Source: Streptomyces sp. SAJ15 (GTDB taxonomy: Bacteria; Actinomycetota; Actinomycetes; Streptomycetales; Streptomycetaceae). Taken from it: a DNA stretch of 64,000 nucleotides. The stretch lies in the NCBI RefSeq assembly GCF_007595705.1, contig NZ_NISY01000003.1, positions 558,001-622,000 of the forward strand. The letters are read 5' to 3'. A program made the translations under genes and the position numbers. Positions 7,305 through 18,616 of this stretch are shown in pieces (within the stretch, counting starts at the first letter, position 1; each line of letters begins with the position of its first letter). Under the pieces are notes generated by a model that saw nothing but the letters and a program-made list of their open reading frames with translations, did not search any database and was not told where the DNA came from.

Positions 7305-7880
7305 GTGCTTCTCTCAGACAAGGACATCCGAACCGAGATCGACGCCGGACGGGTGCGGATCGATCCTTACGACCCCGGCATGGTGCAGCCGTCCAGTATC
7401 GACGTGCGCCTGGACCGCTTTTTCCGGGTGTTCGAGAACCACCGTTATCCGCATATCGACCCCGCCGTCGAGCAGGCCGACCTGACGCGGCTGGTGGAGC
7501 CGGAGGGGGACGAGGCGTTCATCCTGCACCCCGGCGAATTCGTGCTGGCCTCGACGTACGAGGTCATTTCGCTTCCCGACGACATCGCCTCCCGGCTGGA
7601 GGGGAAGTCCTCGCTCGGGCGGCTGGGGCTGCTGACGCACTCCACGGCCGGGTTCATCGACCCCGGTTTCTCCGGGCATGTGACCCTGGAGCTCAGCAAC
7701 GTCGCCACGCTGCCGATCAAGCTGTGGCCCGGCATGAAGATCGGGCAGCTGTGCATGTTCCGGCTCACCTCGCCGGCCGAGCACCCCTACGGCTCCTCGC
7801 GGTACGGCTCCCGTTACCAGGGGCAGCGCGGGCCGACGCCGTCTCGTTCCTACATGAATTTCCATCGGACCCAGGTCTGA
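7305..7880 (+). CDS. dcd: dCTP deaminase
   Basis: 191 residues, the normal length for the family. The trimeric enzyme deaminates dCTP to dUTP for thymidylate synthesis. It has the characteristic [12 protein letters not shown] near the N-terminus, the catalytic/nucleotide motif [20 protein letters not shown] with the key glutamate further on (HVTLELSN), and the C-terminal [11 protein letters not shown] that closes over the triphosphate. The GTG start gives MLLSDKDI, the usual N-terminus; it lacks an RBS and is probably leaderless. Confidence 0.96.
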   Translation: MLLSDKDIRTEIDAGRVRIDPYDPGMVQPSSIDVRLDRFFRVFENHRYPHIDPAVEQADLTRLVEPEGDEAFILHPGEFVLASTYEVISLPDDIASRLEGKSSLGRLGLLTHSTAGFIDPGFSGHVTLELSNVATLPIKLWPGMKIGQLCMFRLTSPAEHPYGSSRYGSRYQGQRGPTPSRSYMNFHRTQV

Positions 7881-7900
7881 GCCGCAAGAGCCTATAGAGA

Positions 7901-8413
7901 GTGTCTGAATTCCCCATGAGTACGCCCCGGGAGAACCTCACCTACGAGCGCTTCGGTCTCGCCATTCGCGAGCTGGCGCAGACGATCGCCGATGACGGCT
8001 ACGAGCCCGACATCGTGCTCTCCATCGCCCGTGGCGGGGTCTTCGTCGCCGGCGGTCTCGCCTATGCGCTCGACTGCAAGAACATTCACCTGGTGAATGT
8101 CGAGTTCTACACCGGGGTCGGCACCACGCTGGAAATGCCGGTCATGCTCGCCCCCGTCCCGAACGCGATCGACTTCTCCGACAAGAAGGTCCTGATCGCC
8201 GACGACGTGGCCGACACCGGGAAGACGCTCAAGCTCGTCCACGACTTCTGCGTCGGTACGGTCGCCGAGGTCCGCAGCGCCGTCATCTACGAGAAGCCGC
8301 AGTCCCTCGTGAAGTGCGAGTACGTCTGGAAGCGCACCGACGACTGGATCAACTTCCCGTGGAGTGTCGAGCCGCCCGTCGTCCGCCGCGAGGGCCAGGT
8401 GCTCGACGCCTGA
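7901..8413 (+). CDS. Phosphoribosyltransferase family protein
   Basis: 170 residues. The PRPP-binding loop VLIADDVADTGKTL is clear at about residues 93-106, and the region SIARGGVFVAGGLAYAL supplies the second PRPP contact. This is the type I phosphoribosyltransferase fold found in purine/pyrimidine salvage, related to xanthine/hypoxanthine enzymes. The true substrate is not evident. It lies 20 nt after dcd and may be co-transcribed, which would fit nucleotide metabolism. Start is uncertain: GTG at 7901 or ATG at 7916; neither has a strong RBS. Confidence 0.88.
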   Translation: MSEFPMSTPRENLTYERFGLAIRELAQTIADDGYEPDIVLSIARGGVFVAGGLAYALDCKNIHLVNVEFYTGVGTTLEMPVMLAPVPNAIDFSDKKVLIADDVADTGKTLKLVHDFCVGTVAEVRSAVIYEKPQSLVKCEYVWKRTDDWINFPWSVEPPVVRREGQVLDA

Positions 8414-8483
8414 CGTCGCCGGCGTTCGCCGCACCACACGGCCGGAGCACACGGTCGCACCACGCGGCCGCACCACACGGACG

Positions 8484-8517
8484 AGGGCCTCGGGGTTTTC
8501 CCACCCCGAGGCCCTCA
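8484..8517. terminator. Bidirectional terminator between convergent genes
   Basis: Perfect 13-bp stem, GAGGGCCTCGGGG (8484-8496) with CCCCGAGGCCCTC (8505-8517), loop of 8 nt including TTTT. It lies between the phosphoribosyltransferase and the convergent Yip1 gene. Confidence 0.8.
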
Positions 8518-8569
8518 TGTCTCTCCGTCCTCTCGGTGCCCCGCGGCCGCGGCCGCCGGGCACCGTCCG

Positions 8570-9538
8570 CTACAGCATCCCCAGCTTGATCAGGCTCAGC
8601 AGCGCTATCAACTGGATCGCCGAGGCGCCCAGCGCCTTCGGCCACGGCAGATCGTGCGACTTGCTCACCATCGAGGTGAACAGGGCCCCCGCCATCAGCC
8701 AGGTCGCCCAGCCCAGCACCTGCACGAACGTGCTGTCGCCGCCCAGGAACATCGCGAACACCAGCCGCGGCGCGTCCGTGATCGACATGATCAGCATCGA
8801 CAGGCCGATCGTCGGCGCCCAGGTGCCGTCGCCGCCCAGCTGGCGGGCGAGCGTGTGGGTCACGGCGCCCAGGATCAGTCCACTGATCACCACGGCGACG
8901 CCGGTGCTGAGTATCCACGGGACGCTCTGGGACATCGGCGCGTTCAGCACGTCCTCACGTGCCTTGTCGAAGCCGAAGACGGCGAGCAGTCCGTAGCTGA
9001 ACGTCACGATGAGGGCGGGGACCCACATCGCGTGGTCCCGCATCTGCCAGAAGGTGTCCGCGGGGCGCAGCACGATGCCGCTCAGCAGCGCCTTCCACGG
9101 AAGGCGGGGGCCTACCGGCGGGGCGGGGGGCTGGCCCGTGCGATAGCCGTTGTCGTGGTAGTCGTCGCCCTCGCCGTACGGGTCGTAGTCCGGCGCCTCG
9201 CCCACGCTGAACTGCTGCGTGTGACCCAGGTCGCCGCCCGGAGCCCCGTACGACGGGCCGCCGCCGTAGCCGCCACCCCCGCCGTTGCCGTAGCCCGACG
9301 GGCCGCCGTTGCCGTAGCCGCCGCCCCCGTAACCCTGCTGGCCGTCGAAGTACTCCGGCTCACCCTGCTGCGAGGGCTGCTGCCACTGCTGCTGCCCGCC
9401 GTGCCGGGGCTGCTGCCCGTACGGCTGCCGCGGTGGTTGCTGCCCCGGGTACGGCCCCTGCCGGCCGTGCGGTCCCTGTTGCGCGGAGCGGGGGTCCCGC
9501 TGCGGGTCCCGTCCACGTCCGATCCTGAATCCAGCCAC
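8570..9538 (-). CDS. Yip1-domain membrane protein with a Gln/Gly/Tyr-rich N-terminus
   Basis: 322 residues from GTG 9538, giving MAGFRIGRGRDPQ. Residues ~10-140 are low-complexity, rich in Gln, Gly, Pro and Tyr (PYGQQPRHGGQQQWQQ, then GGGGYGNGGPSGYGNG). The C-terminal half has about five membrane helices of the Yip1 type (ALLSGIVLRPADTFWQMRDH just before the first). Streptomyces homologues are common and uncharacterised. The flexible N-terminus is predicted cytoplasmic. Start chosen because upstream codons lack coding bias. Confidence 0.8.
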   Translation of the reverse strand: MAGFRIGRGRDPQRDPRSAQQGPHGRQGPYPGQQPPRQPYGQQPRHGGQQQWQQPSQQGEPEYFDGQQGYGGGGYGNGGPSGYGNGGGGGYGGGPSYGAPGGDLGHTQQFSVGEAPDYDPYGEGDDYHDNGYRTGQPPAPPVGPRLPWKALLSGIVLRPADTFWQMRDHAMWVPALIVTFSYGLLAVFGFDKAREDVLNAPMSQSVPWILSTGVAVVISGLILGAVTHTLARQLGGDGTWAPTIGLSMLIMSITDAPRLVFAMFLGGDSTFVQVLGWATWLMAGALFTSMVSKSHDLPWPKALGASAIQLIALLSLIKLGML

Positions 9539-9615
9539 GAATCGAACGTACCTGGTCGGCGAGGGCGCCATGCCGACCTGTGGGAACAGGACGGGCATTG
9601 CGGCCTAGCTGTGAC

Positions 9616-9630
9616 ATCCCCTAGGGGGAT
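9616..9630. promoter_or_regulatory. CTAG-centred palindrome upstream of the Yip1 gene
   Basis: ATCCCCTAGGGGGAT is nearly perfectly symmetric and lies 78 nt upstream of the Yip1 start at 9538. It is a candidate operator. CTAG is rare in such genomes, which makes the site stand out. Confidence 0.35.
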
Positions 9631-10049
9631 TCCCCACCCCGGCAGGGGGGTTGTGCCTCGGGAGCGACGCCCCGTCGCCCCCGCCCCACCCGGCTCGCCG
9701 CCCCGGGCCGACGTACGGCTTCCGAGGTGCAGCCTTTGGAGTGTGGCGCACAGTCCGTCCGAGACTATCCCGGTCGAGGCGACGATGTTTCGTGCAAAAG
9801 GGTTAATCGTCTCGTACCTGTCGAGAAGTCAGACATGAAGCTGTCGAGATGGTCAACGGTGTTGTGGTGCGGGCCGGTTCACGGCAAGGATCGGCGCACC
9901 AGATCCATCGGCACGGCCCGGGAGGGCACTGTTCACAGGCATGGAACGGGGGACAACTGCCATGTTCGCGTCGCGGGGTGAGGGTAAGCGGGCGCTCGAC
10001 CGGAACGGGGCGTGGGCGTGGGGGTGGGGGTGGGGTGCGGGGTAGTCCG

Positions 10050-10133
10050 ATGCCCGATCGCATGCCGGATCGCATGCCGGATCGTATGCCCGATCGCATG
10101 CCCGATCGCCTGCCTGGCCGTCTGCCTGATCGC
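10050..10133 (+). repeat. 12-bp tandem repeat array, seven copies, decaying rightward
   Basis: Unit ATGCC(C/G)GATCGC repeated from 10050: five near-identical copies to 10109, then two diverged copies to 10133. A 12-bp rhythm with weaker conservation can be followed to about 10310. Read in the frame of the downstream phosphatase it encodes Met-Pro-Asp-Arg repeats. Its GATCGC words make it self-complementary in part (CGATCG). Confidence 0.75.
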
Positions 10134-10532
10134 GTGTCCGGCGCCACGCCTGGCGGCGTGTCCGACCGCGAGCCCGATGGCATGCCCGGTGGCGTGCCTG
10201 GTGGCAGGTCCGGCCCCATGACCGGCCCGGCGTCCGGCCCCATGTCTGGCCCCGCGCCCGAGCCCGCGTCCGGTTCCGCGCCCGAGCCCGCCGCCGGCCG
10301 CCCGTCCGAGCCAGCAGCTACCAGCTGCCCGCCTGAGCCCGCAGCCGCCGGCCGTCGGTCCGAGCCCGCCGCTGGCCGTCGGAGCGAGGCGGCCGCCCCG
10401 TCCCCACCCGCACCCCCACCCCCGTCCCCGCGCCGCGTGCGCCGTGGCGACTCCGCCTCGTGGCGGACGGGTGACCCCCGACTGGCGCGGACCGCTCGCC
10501 CCGCTTCCGCTCAGGGTGCTAGAAATGACGAT

Positions 10533-13253
10533 ATGGCCGGACTCTTCGGCCGATCTGGGGTGCCCTCCGTCCGGTCGCTGGCCGGCTGGCGGCGTCCACG
10601 CAGTCGGCGCCTGCGCTCGCTCACAGGTATGCGCACGGTCGCCGGCCAGGTGTTCGTGCTCCAGGTCGCGGTGGTGCTGCTGATCGTCGTCGCGGCGTCG
10701 ACGGCGCTGCTGCTCCAGGCGCGGCACGACAGCACGCGCGAGGCCCGCAACCGCTCCATCGCCGTCGCCGAGTCCTTCGCCAACTCCCCCGGCATGGTCG
10801 CCGCGCTGCGCTCGCCCGATCCCAGCGCGGTCCTCCAGCCCCGCGCCGAGCAGGTCCAGAAGGAGTCCGGGGTCGACTTCGTCGTGGTCATGTCGACCGA
10901 GGGGATCCGCTACACCCACCCCAACCCGGATCTCATCGGCAAGCGCTTCATCGGCCACATCGGGCCGGCGCTGCGCGGCAAGACGGTCGTCGAGACCTTC
11001 ACCGGCACCCTGGGGCCGTCCGTACGGGCCGTGGTGCCGGTCGTGGACGCCCGGGGCGAGGTCGTCGGACTCGTGGCGGCCGGGATCACCATCGACAAGG
11101 TCAGCGGGGCCGTGGAGCGGCAGCTGCCGCTGCTGGTCGCGGCGGCGGTCGCCGCGCTGCTGTTGGCCACCGCCGGCGCGGCGCTGGTCAGTGGACGGCT
11201 GCGGCGGCAGACGCATGGGCTGGGGCCGGCCGAGATGACCCGGATGTACGAGCACCACGACGCGGTGTTGCACGCCGTGCGCGAGGGGGTGCTGATCGTC
11301 GGCGGGGACGGGCGGCTGCTGCTGGCCAACGACGAGGCGCGACGGCTGCTGGAGCTGCCGCCGAACGCCGAGGGGCGGCCCGTGGACGAGCTGGGCCTGG
11401 AGCCCCGCGCCGCCGCGCTGCTGATGTCGGGGCGCGCCGCCACCGACGAGATGCACCCGGCGGGGGAGCGGCTGCTGTCGCTCAGCAACCGGCCGACCGA
11501 CCGCAACGGCGGCCCGCCCGGCAGCGTCGCCACGCTCCGCGACACCACCGAGCTGCACGCGCTCGCCGGCAAGGTCGACGCCGCCCGCAAGCGGCTGACG
11601 CTGCTGTACGAGGCGAGCGTGCGGATCGGCACCACCCTGGACGTGGTCCGTACGGCCGAGGAGCTCACCGAGTACGTGGTGCCGCGCTTCGCCGACTACG
11701 CCTCCGTCGACCTGCTGGACGCCGCCGTCACCGGCGAGGAGCCCGGCCAGCGGACGATGGACCTGCGGCGGCTGGCGGTCAGCGGCATCCGCGACGACGC
11801 GCCGCTCTTCCCGCTGGGCGCGCTGATCACCTTCTCCACCAGCTCCCCGCAGGGCTGGGGCTTCTATACGGCCGAGGCGGCCGTCGTGCCCGACCTGCGG
11901 AACTTCACCGCCTGGCAGACGCAGGACCCCGACCGGGCCCACGACATCGTGGCCTTCGGCATCCACACCATGGTCACCGTGCCGCTGCGCGCCCGTGGGG
12001 TGATCCTCGGCATGGCCACGTTCTGGCGTTCGGAGAAGCCGGAGCCCTTCGAGGCGGAGGACCTGTCGATCGCCGAGGAGCTGGTCGCGCGGGCGGCGGT
12101 CAGCATCGACAACGCCCGTCGCTACACCCGCGAGCACACCATGGCGGTCACGCTCCAGCGCAGCCTGCTGCCCCGGGTGCTGCCCGAGCAGAGCGCGCTC
12201 GACGTCGCCTACCGCTATCTGCCCGCGCAGTCGGGGGTGGGCGGCGACTGGTTCGACGTCATCCCGCTGCCCGGCGCCCGGGTGGCGCTGATCGTCGGCG
12301 ACGTCGTCGGCCACGGGCTGCACGCCGCCGCCACCATGGGCCGGCTGCGGACCGCCGTGCACAACTTCTCCACCCTCGACCTCGCCCCCGACGAGCTGCT
12401 GGCCCACCTCGACGAGCTGATCGCGGCCATCGACCGCGAGGAGGAGGTGGTGGCCGGCGGCCACAAGGCGATCACCGGTGCCACCTGCCTGTACGCGGTC
12501 TACGACCCGGTCTCGCAGCGCTGCGCCATGGCCCGGGCCGGCCATCCGCCGCCCGCCCTGGTGCACCCCGACGGCACGGTCGAGTTCGTCGACCTGCCCG
12601 TGGCCCCGCCGCTGGGCCTCGGCGGGCTGCCGTTCGAGACGGCGGAGTTCACCGTGCCGGAGGGCAGCAGCATCGTGCTCTACACCGACGGCCTGGTGGA
12701 GAAGCGCGACCGGGACATCGACGAGGGCCTGGACCTGCTGCGGGACGCCCTACGGCGGGCGAACCGAGCCGGCCGGACGCCGGAGGAGACCTGCCAGACC
12801 GTCCTGGACGAGCTGCTGCCCGGCCGGCCCAGCGACGACGTCGCGCTGATCGTCGCCCGTACCCGGGTGCTGGACCGCTCGCGGATCGCCGACTGGGAGG
12901 TGCCCACCGAGCCGTCCGCGGTGGCCGGGATGCGGGCCGCGGTCACCGAGAGGCTCACCGACTGGGGGCTGGACGAGGTCGCCTTCACCACCGAGCTGAT
13001 CCTCAGCGAGCTGATCACCAACGCCATCCGGCACGCCTCCGGTCCGATCCGGGTGCGACTCCTCCACGACCGCGCCCTGATCTGCGAGGTCTCGGACGGC
13101 AGCAGCACCTCCCCGCATCTGCGCTACGCCACCAGCACCGACGAGGGGGGCCGTGGTCTCTTCCTCGTCTCCCAGTTCGCCGAGCGCTGGGGCACCCGCT
13201 ACACGGCCGAGGGCAAGGTCATCTGGGCCGAGCAGCTGCTGCCGGGCGGCTAG
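10533..13253 (+). CDS. Membrane sensor: PAS-GAF-SpoIIE phosphatase fused to an anti-sigma-like HATPase
   Basis: 906 residues. Order: TM1 (~35-59), an extracytoplasmic sensor of the Cache/PAS type (~60-197), TM2 (~198-223), PAS (~236-342), GAF (~363-519), SpoIIE PP2C phosphatase (~533-779; GVGGDWFDV, GDVVGHGL, AGHPPPALV, YTDGLVE, DDVALI) and a C-terminal RsbW-like ATPase (~790-906; SELITNAIRHA, GGRGLFLVSQ). It should sense an outside signal and set the phosphorylation of an anti-anti-sigma factor. ATG 10533 (MAGLFGRSG) was chosen because the upstream frame runs through low-complexity repeats. RBS is weak. A start at 10629 (MRTVAGQ) is possible. Confidence 0.9.
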   Translation: MAGLFGRSGVPSVRSLAGWRRPRSRRLRSLTGMRTVAGQVFVLQVAVVLLIVVAASTALLLQARHDSTREARNRSIAVAESFANSPGMVAALRSPDPSAVLQPRAEQVQKESGVDFVVVMSTEGIRYTHPNPDLIGKRFIGHIGPALRGKTVVETFTGTLGPSVRAVVPVVDARGEVVGLVAAGITIDKVSGAVERQLPLLVAAAVAALLLATAGAALVSGRLRRQTHGLGPAEMTRMYEHHDAVLHAVREGVLIVGGDGRLLLANDEARRLLELPPNAEGRPVDELGLEPRAAALLMSGRAATDEMHPAGERLLSLSNRPTDRNGGPPGSVATLRDTTELHALAGKVDAARKRLTLLYEASVRIGTTLDVVRTAEELTEYVVPRFADYASVDLLDAAVTGEEPGQRTMDLRRLAVSGIRDDAPLFPLGALITFSTSSPQGWGFYTAEAAVVPDLRNFTAWQTQDPDRAHDIVAFGIHTMVTVPLRARGVILGMATFWRSEKPEPFEAEDLSIAEELVARAAVSIDNARRYTREHTMAVTLQRSLLPRVLPEQSALDVAYRYLPAQSGVGGDWFDVIPLPGARVALIVGDVVGHGLHAAATMGRLRTAVHNFSTLDLAPDELLAHLDELIAAIDREEEVVAGGHKAITGATCLYAVYDPVSQRCAMARAGHPPPALVHPDGTVEFVDLPVAPPLGLGGLPFETAEFTVPEGSSIVLYTDGLVEKRDRDIDEGLDLLRDALRRANRAGRTPEETCQTVLDELLPGRPSDDVALIVARTRVLDRSRIADWEVPTEPSAVAGMRAAVTERLTDWGLDEVAFTTELILSELITNAIRHASGPIRVRLLHDRALICEVSDGSSTSPHLRYATSTDEGGRGLFLVSQFAERWGTRYTAEGKVIWAEQLLPGG

Positions 13254-13332
13254 GCGCCACGCCGGGTGCCCATCGGGTGCCGTCGGGTGCCCGCCGGAGG
13301 GCGACGGGCGGGGACGGCGGGGCGGAGACGAC

Positions 13333-13370
13333 AGGGGGCGGGTCGGGGATCACTCCCCGACCCGCCCCCT
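13333..13370. terminator. Bidirectional terminator
   Basis: Perfect 17-bp stem (13333-13349 with 13354-13370) around a TCAC loop, placed between the convergent sensor phosphatase and the Fe-S oxidoreductase genes. Confidence 0.85.
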
Positions 13371-13399
13371 CCGAACGTGGTGCGGACGACTCCGGGCCG

Positions 13400-15694
13400 C
13401 TACTTCACCGGCTCGGGCTCCGGCGCGTCCGCCGGCTCACCGTCGCCCTCGCCCTCCGGCGCCGCCGGCGTCTTGACGGAGTCCAGCAGCAGCTGGGCCA
13501 CGTCGACGACCTGGAGCGACTCCTTGGCCTGGCCGCCCGTGGCGGAGCCGCTATCGGCTGCAGCCTTCTTGCCGTTGACCGAGTCGGTGAGCATGACCAG
13601 GCAGAACGGGCATGCGGTGGAGATGATGTCAGGGTTCAGCGAGAGCGCTTCATCAACCCGCTCGTTATTGATGCGCTTGCCGATGCGCTCTTCCATCCAC
13701 ATGCGCGCGCCGCCGGCGCCACAGCAGAAGCCGCGCTCCTTGTGGCGGTGCATCTCCTCGTTGCGCAGGCCCGGCACCTTGGCGATGATCTCGCGCGGCG
13801 GGGTGTAGACCTTGTTGTGGCGGCCCAGGTAGCAGGGGTCGTGGTAGGTGATCAGGCCCTCGACCGGGGTCACCGGGATCAGCTTGCCCTCGTCGATGAG
13901 GTGCTGGAGCAGCTGGGTGTGGTGGATGACCTCGTAGTGGCCGCCCAGCTGCGGGTACTCGTTGGCGATGGTGTTGAAGCAGTGCGGGCAGGTGGCGACG
14001 ATCTTCTTCTTCGCCTTCTCGACGACGACGCCCTCCTCGGCATCCTCGCCGAACGCCATGTTCAGCATCTCGACGTTCTGCTGACCGAGCTGCTGGAAGA
14101 GGAACTCGTTGCCCAGGCGGCGGGCCGAGTCGCCGGTGCACGCCTCGTCGCCGCCCATGATCGCGAACTTCACGCCGGCGATGTGCAGCAGCTCCGCGAA
14201 CGCCTTGGTGGTCTTCTTGGCGCGGTCCTCCAGGGCGCCGGCGCAGCCGACCCAGTAGAGGTAGTCGACCTCGGTGAGGTCCTCGATGTCCTTGCCGACC
14301 ACCGGGACCTCGAAGTCGACCTCCTTGGTCCACTGGAGGCGCTGCTTCTTGGCCAGGCCCCAGGGGTTGCCCTTCTTCTCCAGGTTCTTGAGCATCGTCC
14401 CGGCCTCGCTCGGGAAGGAGCTCTCGATCATCACCTGGTAGCGGCGCATGTCGACGATGTGGTCGACGTGCTCGATGTCGACCGGGCACTGCTCGACGCA
14501 GGCGCCGCAGGTGGTGCAGGACCACAGCACGTCCGGGTCGATGACGCCGTTCTCTTCGAGGGTGCCGATCAGCGGGCGCTCGGCCTCGGCGAGGGCGGCC
14601 GCGGGGACGTCCTTCAGCTGCTCCTCGGTGGCCTTCTCCTCGCCCTCCATGGTCTTGCCGCCGCCGGCCAGCAGGTACGGGGCCTTGGCGTGCGCGTGGT
14701 CGCGCAGCGACATGATCAGCAGCTTCGGGGAGAGCGGCTTGCCGGTGTTCCAGGCCGGGCACTGCGACTGGCAGCGCCCGCACTCGGTGCAGGTGGAGAA
14801 GTCGAGGATGCCCTTCCAGGAGAACTGCTCGACCTGGGAGACGCCGAAGACGTCGTCCTCGCCCGGGTCCTCGAAGTCGATCGGTTTGCCGCCGGAGGTC
14901 ATCGGCTGCAGGGCGCCCAGGGCCACGTCGCCGGAGGACTCGCGCTTGAACCAGATGTTGGGGAAGGCCAGGAAGCGGTGCCAGGCCACGCCCATGTCGG
15001 TCTTGAGGGAGACCGTGATCATCCAGATGAAGGAGGTCGCGATCTTCAGGCCGGCGAAGAAGTAGGTGAGGTTCTGGAGCGTGGAGACGTCCATGCCCTC
15101 CAGCCACGACACCACCGGGTACGAGATGAAGAACGACGCCTCGTAGCTGTCCACGTGGTGCTGGGCGCCCTCGAGGGCGTGCAGCATGAAGATGCAGACG
15201 CCGACGATGAGGATGACGGCCTCGACGAAGTACGCCTGGCCGAAGTTGGAGCCGGCGAAGCGGGACTTGCGGCCGGGCTTGTTCGGCTTGCTCAGCTGGC
15301 GGATGACGATCAGGACGAGGATGCCGAGCGCCGTCATCGTGCCGAGGAACTCGACGAAGACGTTGTACGGGGTCCAGTCGCCGATGATCGGCAGCAGCCA
15401 GTCCGCCTGGAACAGCTGTCCGAAGGCGTTGACGATCGTCAGCAGCAGCGAGAAGAAGCCCACCGCCACGAACCAGTGCGCGACGCCGACGACGCCCCAG
15501 CGGTTCATCCGGGTGTGACCGAGGAACTCCTTGGCCACGGTGATGGTGCGCTGCGTGGGGTCGTCGGTGCGGGTGCCGGCGGGCACGGGCTGACCGAGCC
15601 GTACGAAGCGGTAGATCTGCAGGATGGCACGGCCGAACAGCGCGACGCCGACCGCGATTAGGACCAGCGACACGATGATCGCGGCGAGTTGCAT
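13400..15694 (-). CDS. EtfD-like membrane Fe-S oxidoreductase (heterodisulfide-reductase type)
   Basis: 764 residues. About five N-terminal membrane helices (~1-230) are followed by two 4Fe-4S ferredoxin motifs (CTECGRCQSQCP near 305 and CTTCGACVEQCP near 395) and two cysteine-rich CCG domains; the second contains RGFCCGAGGARMW near 660. This architecture matches mycobacterial EtfD (Rv0338c) and Bacillus FadF. These take electrons from acyl-CoA dehydrogenases via electron-transfer flavoprotein and pass them to quinone during fatty-acid oxidation. It has a strong RBS (GAGGAG, seven bases). It is divergent from dnaK. A TTACT-N4-AGTAA palindrome lies 88 bp upstream. The acidic Pro-rich C-terminus is probably disordered. 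Confidence 0.88.
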   Translation of the reverse strand: MQLAAIIVSLVLIAVGVALFGRAILQIYRFVRLGQPVPAGTRTDDPTQRTITVAKEFLGHTRMNRWGVVGVAHWFVAVGFFSLLLTIVNAFGQLFQADWLLPIIGDWTPYNVFVEFLGTMTALGILVLIVIRQLSKPNKPGRKSRFAGSNFGQAYFVEAVILIVGVCIFMLHALEGAQHHVDSYEASFFISYPVVSWLEGMDVSTLQNLTYFFAGLKIATSFIWMITVSLKTDMGVAWHRFLAFPNIWFKRESSGDVALGALQPMTSGGKPIDFEDPGEDDVFGVSQVEQFSWKGILDFSTCTECGRCQSQCPAWNTGKPLSPKLLIMSLRDHAHAKAPYLLAGGGKTMEGEEKATEEQLKDVPAAALAEAERPLIGTLEENGVIDPDVLWSCTTCGACVEQCPVDIEHVDHIVDMRRYQVMIESSFPSEAGTMLKNLEKKGNPWGLAKKQRLQWTKEVDFEVPVVGKDIEDLTEVDYLYWVGCAGALEDRAKKTTKAFAELLHIAGVKFAIMGGDEACTGDSARRLGNEFLFQQLGQQNVEMLNMAFGEDAEEGVVVEKAKKKIVATCPHCFNTIANEYPQLGGHYEVIHHTQLLQHLIDEGKLIPVTPVEGLITYHDPCYLGRHNKVYTPPREIIAKVPGLRNEEMHRHKERGFCCGAGGARMWMEERIGKRINNERVDEALSLNPDIISTACPFCLVMLTDSVNGKKAAADSGSATGGQAKESLQVVDVAQLLLDSVKTPAAPEGEGDGEPADAPEPEPVK

Positions 15695-15781
15695 GGGCGG
15701 GCTCCTCGAACCTGCGAGAGCGGTGGGTTACGTCAGCGACCTCGGTGAGCCCGGCGGGCTCGGCGAGCTGACGATCAGGGA

Positions 15782-15795
15782 TTACTAAGCAGTAA
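15782..15795. promoter_or_regulatory. TTACT-N4-AGTAA palindrome, candidate TetR-type operator
   Basis: TTACTAAGCAGTAA lies 88 bp upstream of the start of the EtfD-like gene, in the only A/T-rich part of that promoter, and overlaps a possible minus-strand -10 (TAGTAA). Palindromes of this form are typical of TetR-family lipid-metabolism repressors. The regulator itself is not in the window. Confidence 0.5.
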
Positions 15796-15957
15796 CTTAT
15801 CCGGTCTCTGCCGAGATTACCGATGATTCGCGGCCCCTTGCAGTCGACCGGCCGGTGATCTGTGTCGCTCAGGGTCCCCTCTCCTCGCGGGTGTGTCGTC
15901 GCCCCCTCGCGCCACTCGACGTCCCCGGCCGTCACTGCTGGTAAGGCCGATATGAAA

Positions 15958-15978
15958 GTTGAGTCGAGCCGACTCAGG
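15958..15978. promoter_or_regulatory. HAIR operator 1 of dnaK (HspR site)
   Basis: GTTGAGT-N7-ACTCAGG, close to the HspR consensus CTTGAGT-N7-ACTCAAG, located 75 bp before dnaK and just upstream of a TTGACA box. Confidence 0.8.
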
Positions 15979-16009
15979 TCTGTTGACACCGAAAAGTGGA
16001 TCATGCACT

Positions 16010-16030
16010 CTTGAGTCTGTTGCACTCAAT
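16010..16030. promoter_or_regulatory. HAIR operator 2 of dnaK (HspR site)
   Basis: CTTGAGT-N7-ACTCAAT, a near-perfect match to the HAIR consensus, 22 bp before the dnaK ATG. HspR with DnaK as co-repressor binds such sites in Streptomyces. Confidence 0.9.
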
Positions 16031-16037
16031 GATGTAG

Positions 16038-18550
<2,513 letters not shown>

Positions 18551-18553
<3 letters not shown>

Positions 18554-18585
18554 CGTCATAGCGGTTTCAACCGACACTGACGTCA
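18551..18585. repeat. Paired TGACGTCA palindromes in the grpE-dnaJ spacer
   Basis: TGACGTCA occurs at 18551-18558, overlapping the grpE stop, and again at 18578-18585. Between them lies a small inverted repeat GGTT-TC-AACC (18563-18572). In RNA the two 8-mers can pair to enclose the inner hairpin, just upstream of the dnaJ RBS. Confidence 0.5.
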
Positions 18586-18616
18586 TGACGATCGCAGGAG
18601 AGGAGGGACGTCGAGG

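Larger units (their letters stand above)
9599..10532. other. Long non-coding stretch with palindrome and 12-bp repeat tract
   Basis: About 930 bases between the Yip1 gene (minus) and the sensor phosphatase (plus). It holds a CTAG-centred palindrome at 9616-9630 and a 12-bp tandem repeat tract from 10050 that decays toward ~10310. The plus frame is open through the tract and would extend the downstream protein by 228 residues, but the first part of that extension has no coding character. Promoters for both flanking genes should lie here. Confidence 0.5.

Noticed and set aside
9849..10532. 228-residue N-terminal extension of the sensor phosphatase
   Set aside because: The first part lacks coding bias and the rest is low-complexity repeat; the protein has a natural start just before TM1.
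13277..15661. 794-codon open frame on the plus strand opposite the EtfD-like gene
   Set aside because: It is a mirror frame of a gene with clear Fe-S motifs; its translation is Val/Leu/Arg-rich with no domains.
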